From NCBI GenBank assembly GCA_023511995.1, contig JAIMAL010000014.1, positions 1-64,000 of the forward strand: a DNA stretch of 64,000 nucleotides, given 5' to 3'. The notes under the pieces are model-generated. The model had not been told where the DNA came from. It saw nothing but the letters and a program-made list of their open reading frames with translations, and made no database searches. Below are positions 59,326 to 64,000 of this stretch, one piece after another. The stretch's first letter is position 1. Every line of letters starts with the position of its first letter. A program made the translations under genes and the position numbers. The DNA comes from Burkholderiales bacterium. Its GTDB lineage: Bacteria; Pseudomonadota; Gammaproteobacteria; Burkholderiales; Thiobacteraceae.

Positions 59326-61698
59326 TCAGGCCACATCCACCCGCCCCAGGTATTCCTCCACCCGCTGCGGCCGGCCGAAGAGCCAGCCCTGACCATAATG
59401 GACGCCCATTCTCGCCAGGGCCTCCCGGGTCGCTTCGTCCTCCACGTGTTCGGCGATGGTGCGGGCGCCGAAACTGACGGCAAGCTCATGGATATGGGCG
59501 ACAATGCGCCGGTCCTGGGGATCGGTGAGGATCTTCTGCACGAAACTGCCGTCGATCTTGACGAAGTCGGGCTTGAGCGCCCGCAGGTAGGCATAGGTGG
59601 AATAGCCGGCGCCGAAATCGTCCAGGGCGATGGTCACACCCCGCGCCCGCAACTCCTGCACAAGACGCAGGAAATCGCCCCCCATGTCCGTCGTCTGCCT
59701 TTCCGTGAGCTCGATGGTGAGCGGCCGGCCCGCCGCCAGGGGGGACTGCAGCAGGGCGCGGAATTCCTCGAAAAATTCGGGTGACTGGAAGGAATTGAGG
59801 CTGATGTTGAGAAAGAGCGGGATGTCCCGGGGCACCGCCCGCAGCGCGCGGTCGATGACGAAGAGGTCCATGTCGCGGATGAGTCCCAGATCCTCGGCGA
59901 CCAGCACGAACTCATCCGCCGGCACGTATTCCTCACCCCGCTTGAGACGGGTGAGCACCTCATAGGCCGCGACACCTCCCGCCGAAAGTTCCCGGATGGG
60001 TTGCAGGAAGGGCGCGATGAGGCCCTCCTCCAGGGCCCGGCGCAGCTCGAAACCCTGGGAGAAGATTTCCATGATGGCCTCGCCGATGTCCGGGGAGAGC
60101 ACATCCACCCGGTTGCGGCCGTTTTTCTTCGCGTGATAGAGCGCCACATCCGCCGCACGCACCAGCTCCTGGGCAGTACTGCCGAAGGCAGGCGCGGAGG
60201 CGACGCCAATGGAAGTCTGAATGCGCAGATGCCCCACCGGCAGGTCGATGACGATCCTGCCCAGATGCTCGTGCAGCCGGCGCGCCGCCTCCCCCGCCAT
60301 CTCCGCCCCATGGCCGGGCAGGATGACGGCGAACTCGTCCCCCGCCAGCCGCGCCACCACGCCCTGTCCGGCGTGGGCACGCAATGCCTCGGCCACGCGC
60401 CGCAGCACTTCGTCCCCCACCGGATGGCCATAGGTGTCGTTGATGAACTTGAAGCCATCGATGTCGATGATGAGCAAGGCCAAGGGGCGCGCCCGCGCCA
60501 GGTTCATCTGCAGCAGATTGCGGATCACCTCGTCGAAGTGGCGCCGGTTGTAGACACCGGTGAGGGGATCGGTGATGGACAACTGCAGCAATTCCTGTTC
60601 GTGCTGGCGCTCCAGGGCCTTGAGGCGCATCTCCTCCGTCACGTCCTCCAGCGTGGCAACCAGCCCGGTCACGCGCCCCTCCGGGTCGCGCTGCAGACTG
60701 CCGTGCATGCGCATCCAGACGGTGTGGCCGTCCCGCGCCGCCACCTCCAGTTGCAGGTCTTCCAGCGGCAACGACTCCAGACGGCCGAAGACGAACATCG
60801 CCTGCTGCGGTGGTTGGCGCAGGAAGCGGGAAAACGGCCGGTTGAGACAATCCGCCAAGGGATGCTGGGTGAGTTTCTCCCAGGCTGGATTGAGGAAGCG
60901 GATGTTGCCGTGGGCATCCAGTTCCAGCAGCACTTCGCGCATGCTGTTCACCAGATTGCGCAGACGCAGTTCGTTCTCCGCCAGACGGGCGCGGGTGAGC
61001 TCCAGATCGCGGATTTGTTTTTGCAGCATGCGGGCGCTGGTCACCAAGGCAAGCCCTACCTGCTTCACCTCCTCCGAGGCGGTGGGCTCGGGCAGCACGG
61101 TACTGTCGAGCAGCCCCTGGCTCACGTTCATGGCCATTTCGGTGAGGGGTTTCAGGGGCGCGACGAAGAAGCGGATGATGAGCTGAGTGGCGATGAGGTC
61201 GAGGGCGAGCACGATGAAAAAGAACAGCAGCACCTCCTCCATCGCCGCCTCCACCCGCCGATTGACCGGCGCATTGGCGGGCATGAGACTCAACACGCCA
61301 AGGGGGGAGGCGGCGGGCCCCAACTGCCGGGTCAAGGGAAAAGCCGGTTGGGCCTCGAACCAGGCCGCCAGAGGATGCAGGGACGCATCCCGCAGGCGTC
61401 GTTCGAAACGCAGCCGCCCGCTGACATCGCGCAGGCTCAGGCCGGCGACCTGGGGGTCCAGCGCCACCCTTTCCAGATATTGGGCGAGGGCTGCCTCATC
61501 CCCCTGGGCAAGCGCCTCCTGCACCGCCGGGGTCACCAGGTTGAGGAGACGGTGGGCGGTAACACGCCGCGCATCCACGGCATTGCTCACCTCGCTGGCC
61601 AGCCAGTAGGCGGCAAAGGCCCCCACCGCCAGAAGCTGGATGAGGGCGATGGCCAGCACCAGCCGCATGTGGAGGGTGCGCGGCAGGCCGAATCTCAT
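59326..61698 (-). CDS. Membrane PAS-GGDEF-EAL cyclic-di-GMP protein with AGDEF and EVL motifs
   Basis: 790 residues. TM1 at ~10-32, a periplasmic domain of ~120 residues, TM2 at ~155-180, HAMP-like linker and coiled coil, a PAS domain (~245-360, VRNLVNSMREVLLELDAHGNIRFLNPAWEKL), GGDEF domain with RLAGDEFAVILPG, and EAL domain with AYEVLTRLKRG. The phosphodiesterase residues are otherwise present: LNISLNS, IELTERQ, ALDDFGAGYS, KIDGSFV, IAEHVED and YGQGWLFG. Ala for the first Gly (AGDEF) is tolerated in some active cyclases. Net activity cannot be predicted. It overlaps the ABC ATPase gene by 4 bases. Confidence 0.92.
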   Translation of the reverse strand: MRFGLPRTLHMRLVLAIALIQLLAVGAFAAYWLASEVSNAVDARRVTAHRLLNLVTPAVQEALAQGDEAALAQYLERVALDPQVAGLSLRDVSGRLRFERRLRDASLHPLAAWFEAQPAFPLTRQLGPAASPLGVLSLMPANAPVNRRVEAAMEEVLLFFFIVLALDLIATQLIIRFFVAPLKPLTEMAMNVSQGLLDSTVLPEPTASEEVKQVGLALVTSARMLQKQIRDLELTRARLAENELRLRNLVNSMREVLLELDAHGNIRFLNPAWEKLTQHPLADCLNRPFSRFLRQPPQQAMFVFGRLESLPLEDLQLEVAARDGHTVWMRMHGSLQRDPEGRVTGLVATLEDVTEEMRLKALERQHEQELLQLSITDPLTGVYNRRHFDEVIRNLLQMNLARARPLALLIIDIDGFKFINDTYGHPVGDEVLRRVAEALRAHAGQGVVARLAGDEFAVILPGHGAEMAGEAARRLHEHLGRIVIDLPVGHLRIQTSIGVASAPAFGSTAQELVRAADVALYHAKKNGRNRVDVLSPDIGEAIMEIFSQGFELRRALEEGLIAPFLQPIRELSAGGVAAYEVLTRLKRGEEYVPADEFVLVAEDLGLIRDMDLFVIDRALRAVPRDIPLFLNISLNSFQSPEFFEEFRALLQSPLAAGRPLTIELTERQTTDMGGDFLRLVQELRARGVTIALDDFGAGYSTYAYLRALKPDFVKIDGSFVQKILTDPQDRRIVAHIHELAVSFGARTIAEHVEDEATREALARMGVHYGQGWLFGRPQRVEEYLGRVDVA

Positions 61699-62462
61699 GG
61701 CGCCTCCCCCCGGGGCAGAAACAGGCGTCCTCCGGCGCCCTCCACCCCCTCAAGGGGGCAGCCGTAGAGGGCTTCCACGTTGTCCCGGTTTAGCACCGCC
61801 GTGCTTTCCCCCTGTTCGGTGCGGCCGTCGCCAAACAGAAGCAGCGTCTTGTCGCAGAAACGCGAGGCCCAATAGACATCATGCAGCACCATCAGCAAAA
61901 GTCGCCGCTCGCGCCGGGCGAGGGCGGAAAAGCGCGTCAGCAGGGCGAACTGGGCGCACAAATCCAGATGCCGCAGCGGCTCGTCGAGGAGCATCACCGG
62001 CGCCTCCTGGGCCAACACCATGGCCAGCCGCACCCGCTGCCGCTCGCCCCCCGACAGGGTGTCGAGCCGTCGCGCCGCAAACCCGGCCACCCCCACCTCC
62101 GCCAGTGCTGCCCGCACCCGCGCCTCCTCGCCGGCTCCCGGAAACGGCCCGGCGTGGGGATAGCGGGCAAGGCGCACCCATTCGAAGACGGTGCCGAAGA
62201 AGTTTTCCGGCTCCTCCTGCAGCAGGAGAGCCCGCCGCCGGGCGAGCTCCCGCCGGGAAAATCCTGCAAGAGACATGCCATCGAGCCACACCTCGCCCCC
62301 ATCGGGGGCACGCAAGCCGGCCAGGGTGTGAAGCAGGGTGGTCTTGCCGGCGCCATTTTTGCCCAGTATCGCCCAGATTTCGCCGGGCTTGAAACGCGCC
62401 GACAGCCCCGACACCAGCTTCCGCCCGGCCAGCGCCAGCTCAAGCCCCCGCACCTCCAGCAT
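61695..62462 (-). CDS. ABC importer ATPase, BtuD/FecE type
   Basis: 255 residues from ATG 62462, sharing one base with the permease stop (TGATG). Walker A AILGKNGAGKTTLLHTLAGL, Q-loop LLLQEEPENFFG, signature LDTLSGGERQRVRLAMVLAQ, Walker B PVMLLDEPLRHLD, H-loop MVLHD. It powers uptake of cobalamin or iron-siderophore through the neighbouring permease. No periplasmic binding protein is visible in the window. A cobalamin role is attractive because QueG needs it, but this is inference. Confidence 0.93.
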   Translation of the reverse strand: MLEVRGLELALAGRKLVSGLSARFKPGEIWAILGKNGAGKTTLLHTLAGLRAPDGGEVWLDGMSLAGFSRRELARRRALLLQEEPENFFGTVFEWVRLARYPHAGPFPGAGEEARVRAALAEVGVAGFAARRLDTLSGGERQRVRLAMVLAQEAPVMLLDEPLRHLDLCAQFALLTRFSALARRERRLLLMVLHDVYWASRFCDKTLLLFGDGRTEQGESTAVLNRDNVEALYGCPLEGVEGAGGRLFLPRGEAP

Positions 62463-63469
62463 CACCGCCCCCGATGCAAAAGCCACAGCAACACCGGCAC
62501 GCCGATGAGGGCGGTGAAGACGCCCACCGGCAGCTGCTGGGGGGCGTAGGCGCTGCGGGCGGCGAGATCGGCCAAGGTGAGGAAGGCGCCGCCGCTCACC
62601 GCCGCCGCCGGCAGCAGCCAGCGGTGAGCGGAAAGCCCCAGAAGCCGCAGCGCATGGGGGACGACAAGGCCGACGAAGCCCACCGGCCCCGCTTGCGCCA
62701 CCACCACGGCAGTGGCCAGGGAAGCGGTGACGAAGAGCCCCGTCTGCAGGGGGCGCACCGCCACCCCCAGCGCCCGGGCCTGCAATTCCCCGGCGGTGAA
62801 GACGTCCAGGGCCCGGGATTGGCCCATCATCGCAGCAAGACAGGCCCCCAATACGAGCCACAGGAGAAGCGGCCGCGTCGCCCCACTCAAGTCTCCCATG
62901 AGCCAGAAGAGCATGCCGCGGCTGTCCATTGCCGGCGCCAGCGCCAGCAGTAGGCTGACCGCCGCGCTGAACCCCGCCGACAGCACCACGCCGGTGAGCA
63001 GGAGGCGGAAAGGATTCCATGCGCCGCTTAAGGCAAACACCGCCACCGTGGCCACCACCGCCCCGGCAAAGGCCGCCGCCTGCACCCCCGCCACCGCCGC
63101 CCCCAGCAGCACCGCCGTCAGGGCCGCCAGCGTCGCCCCGCCGGAGACGCCGAGGATGTAGGGCTCGGCGAGAGGGTTGCGCACCAGGACCTGCAACAAC
63201 ACCCCCGCCACCGCCAGGAGCGCCCCACAGGCGAACGCAGCCAACACCCGCGGCAGCCGAAGCTCCCAGACGATGCGGGCAGCCAACCCCCCATCCGGCG
63301 TAAAGAGCCCATGGAGCACTTCCATGGGCGCCAGGGAAACGCTGCCGCCGGCAAGCCCGGCCCCCACCGCCAGCACGGCGAGGACGACAAGGAGAAAGAA
63401 GAGCAAGGCGGGGCGGGCCATGGGCAGGGTTTGCCGGCTGCTTTCCCTTTGCGCAACCCACGGGGCCAT
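62462..63469 (-). CDS. FecCD/BtuC-family ABC transporter permease
   Basis: 335 residues with about ten membrane helices. Conserved text: RIVWELRLPRVLAAFACGALLAVAGVLLQVLVRNPLAEPYILGVSGGATLAAL, LTGVVLSAGFSAAVSLL, MGDLSGATRPLLLWL and AQAGPVGFVGLVVPHALRLLGLSAHRWLLP, the FecCD signature. It forms the inner-membrane channel for cobalamin or ferric-siderophore uptake. ATG 63469 is 6 bases after the HAD gene stop; ATG 63421 (MARPALLFF) is an alternative. Confidence 0.93.
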   Translation of the reverse strand: MAPWVAQRESSRQTLPMARPALLFFLLVVLAVLAVGAGLAGGSVSLAPMEVLHGLFTPDGGLAARIVWELRLPRVLAAFACGALLAVAGVLLQVLVRNPLAEPYILGVSGGATLAALTAVLLGAAVAGVQAAAFAGAVVATVAVFALSGAWNPFRLLLTGVVLSAGFSAAVSLLLALAPAMDSRGMLFWLMGDLSGATRPLLLWLVLGACLAAMMGQSRALDVFTAGELQARALGVAVRPLQTGLFVTASLATAVVVAQAGPVGFVGLVVPHALRLLGLSAHRWLLPAAAVSGGAFLTLADLAARSAYAPQQLPVGVFTALIGVPVLLWLLHRGR

Positions 63470-63475
63470 GGGGCG

Positions 63476-64000
63476 CTAGCGCAGACTGATGAGCGGCCAG
63501 CCCCGCGCGCGGGCAACCCGCTTGAGCTCTTCGTCGGCATCCACGGCCACCGGATGGGTCACCCGTTCCAGGAGAAAAAGGTCATTGTGGCTGTCGCTGT
63601 AGAAATGGCTCGCCTCCATGTCGGCAAGCCGCAGGTGGCGCTGGTTGAGCCACTCCTCGAGCCGCTTGACCTTGCCTTCGCGGAAGCTGGGGATGCCCTG
63701 CACCCGGCCGGTGAATTCGCCGTCCACCTCCTCCGGTTCGGTGGCGATGAGATGGGTGATGCCGAATTCCCGGGCGATGGGACGGGTGACGAAACTGTTG
63801 GTGGCGGTGATGATGATGCACTCATCCCCCGCCTGCCGGTGCCGCTCCACCAGCTGCCGCGCCTTGGGCAGGATGAGCGGCCGGATACGCCGGTCCATGA
63901 ATTCCCGATGCCAGGCGTCCAGCTGGGCGCGGGGATGACGGGATAAGGGCTTGAGCTGGAAATCCAGGAAGGCGTGGATGTCCAGGGTGCCGGCCCGGTA
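63476..64000 (-). CDS. HAD-IB family phosphatase (SerB-like), 5' part beyond window
   Basis: The frame is open to the window edge; 174 C-terminal residues are visible, beginning YRAGTLDIHAFLDFQL. HAD motif II is in CIIITATNSFVTRPIAREFGI, the conserved Lys in FREGKVKRLEEWL and motif III in ASHFYSDSHNDLFLLERVTHPVAVDADEELKRVA. The motif I Asp lies outside. Such proteins hydrolyse phosphoserine, phosphoglycolate-like or lysophospholipid phosphates; the substrate is unknown. Most upstream visible gene of the leftward operon. Confidence 0.9.
   Translation of the reverse strand, partial: YRAGTLDIHAFLDFQLKPLSRHPRAQLDAWHREFMDRRIRPLILPKARQLVERHRQAGDECIIITATNSFVTRPIAREFGITHLIATEPEEVDGEFTGRVQGIPSFREGKVKRLEEWLNQRHLRLADMEASHFYSDSHNDLFLLERVTHPVAVDADEELKRVARARGWPLISLR

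Overview
The window is a GC-rich (roughly 65% by eye), densely coding bacterial chromosome segment. The core gene content and order (ruvC-ruvA-ruvB-ybgC-tolQRAB-pal-cpoB; rplU-rpmA-obgE-proB; queA-tgt-yajC-secD-secF; panBCD with folK and pcnB; a RegB/RegA pair; endonuclease-type MutL) point to a betaproteobacterium, perhaps an environmental chemolithotroph-like lineage. No rRNA is present, so I cannot name the genus.

Layout. (1) 1-2.7 kb: end of a metal-efflux block, with a 5'-truncated CzcA-type RND pump, a small His/Gly-rich zinc-ribbon protein broken by a one-base frameshift, and the N-terminal stub of a metal P-type ATPase that stops abruptly at a repeat-bearing junction. (2) 2.7-6.3 kb: a near gene-free 300 bp stretch, then a LigB-type dioxygenase, an old yellow enzyme and a glutathione S-transferase, divergent from an HxlR regulator, followed by a decayed recombination-associated remnant. 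(3) 6.3-12.3 kb: a three-gene signalling operon (CHASE/PAS hybrid kinase with two HPt domains, a regulator with a degenerate first receiver, and a REC-EAL phosphodiesterase). (4) 12.4-18.6 kb: cytochrome P460 and a Cys-rich MarR regulator, a PhoD-like phosphatase, SelO, a CDF-like transporter, and an ammonium transporter with a clear sigma-54 promoter and NtrC dyad. (5) 18.8-23.3 kb: RegA/RegB, a metallo-aminopeptidase and a HerA-like ATPase. (6) 23.4-33.7 kb: yebC, the ruv genes with an inserted prenyltransferase, the Tol-Pal operon, and a histone-deacetylase-like enzyme convergent with a macrodomain protein. (7) 33.7-44 kb: proB-obgE-rpmA-rplU with a leader terminator-like hairpin, a DnaA-box cluster, then xseA, miaA, mutL, amidase, tsaE and queG. 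(8) 44-54.5 kb: murI, an M48 lipoprotein, a structured non-coding region, a DUF3025 gene, transaldolase, DedA, secFD-yajC-tgt-queA and tRNA-Leu(CAA). (9) 54.7-64 kb: one long leftward operon running HAD phosphatase, BtuC/BtuD-type ABC importer, GGDEF-EAL protein, pcnB, folK, deoxynucleoside kinase, panB, panC and panD.

Most of the window is housekeeping. The accessory or unusual signals lie in 2-6.5 kb (mobile-element scars and frameshifts), in the signalling operon, and in regulatory DNA (sigma-54/NtrC at amt, the rplU leader, the DnaA-box cluster, and the structured 45.66-45.94 kb region). I found no CRISPR array, intact insertion sequence, prophage or convincing new defence system.
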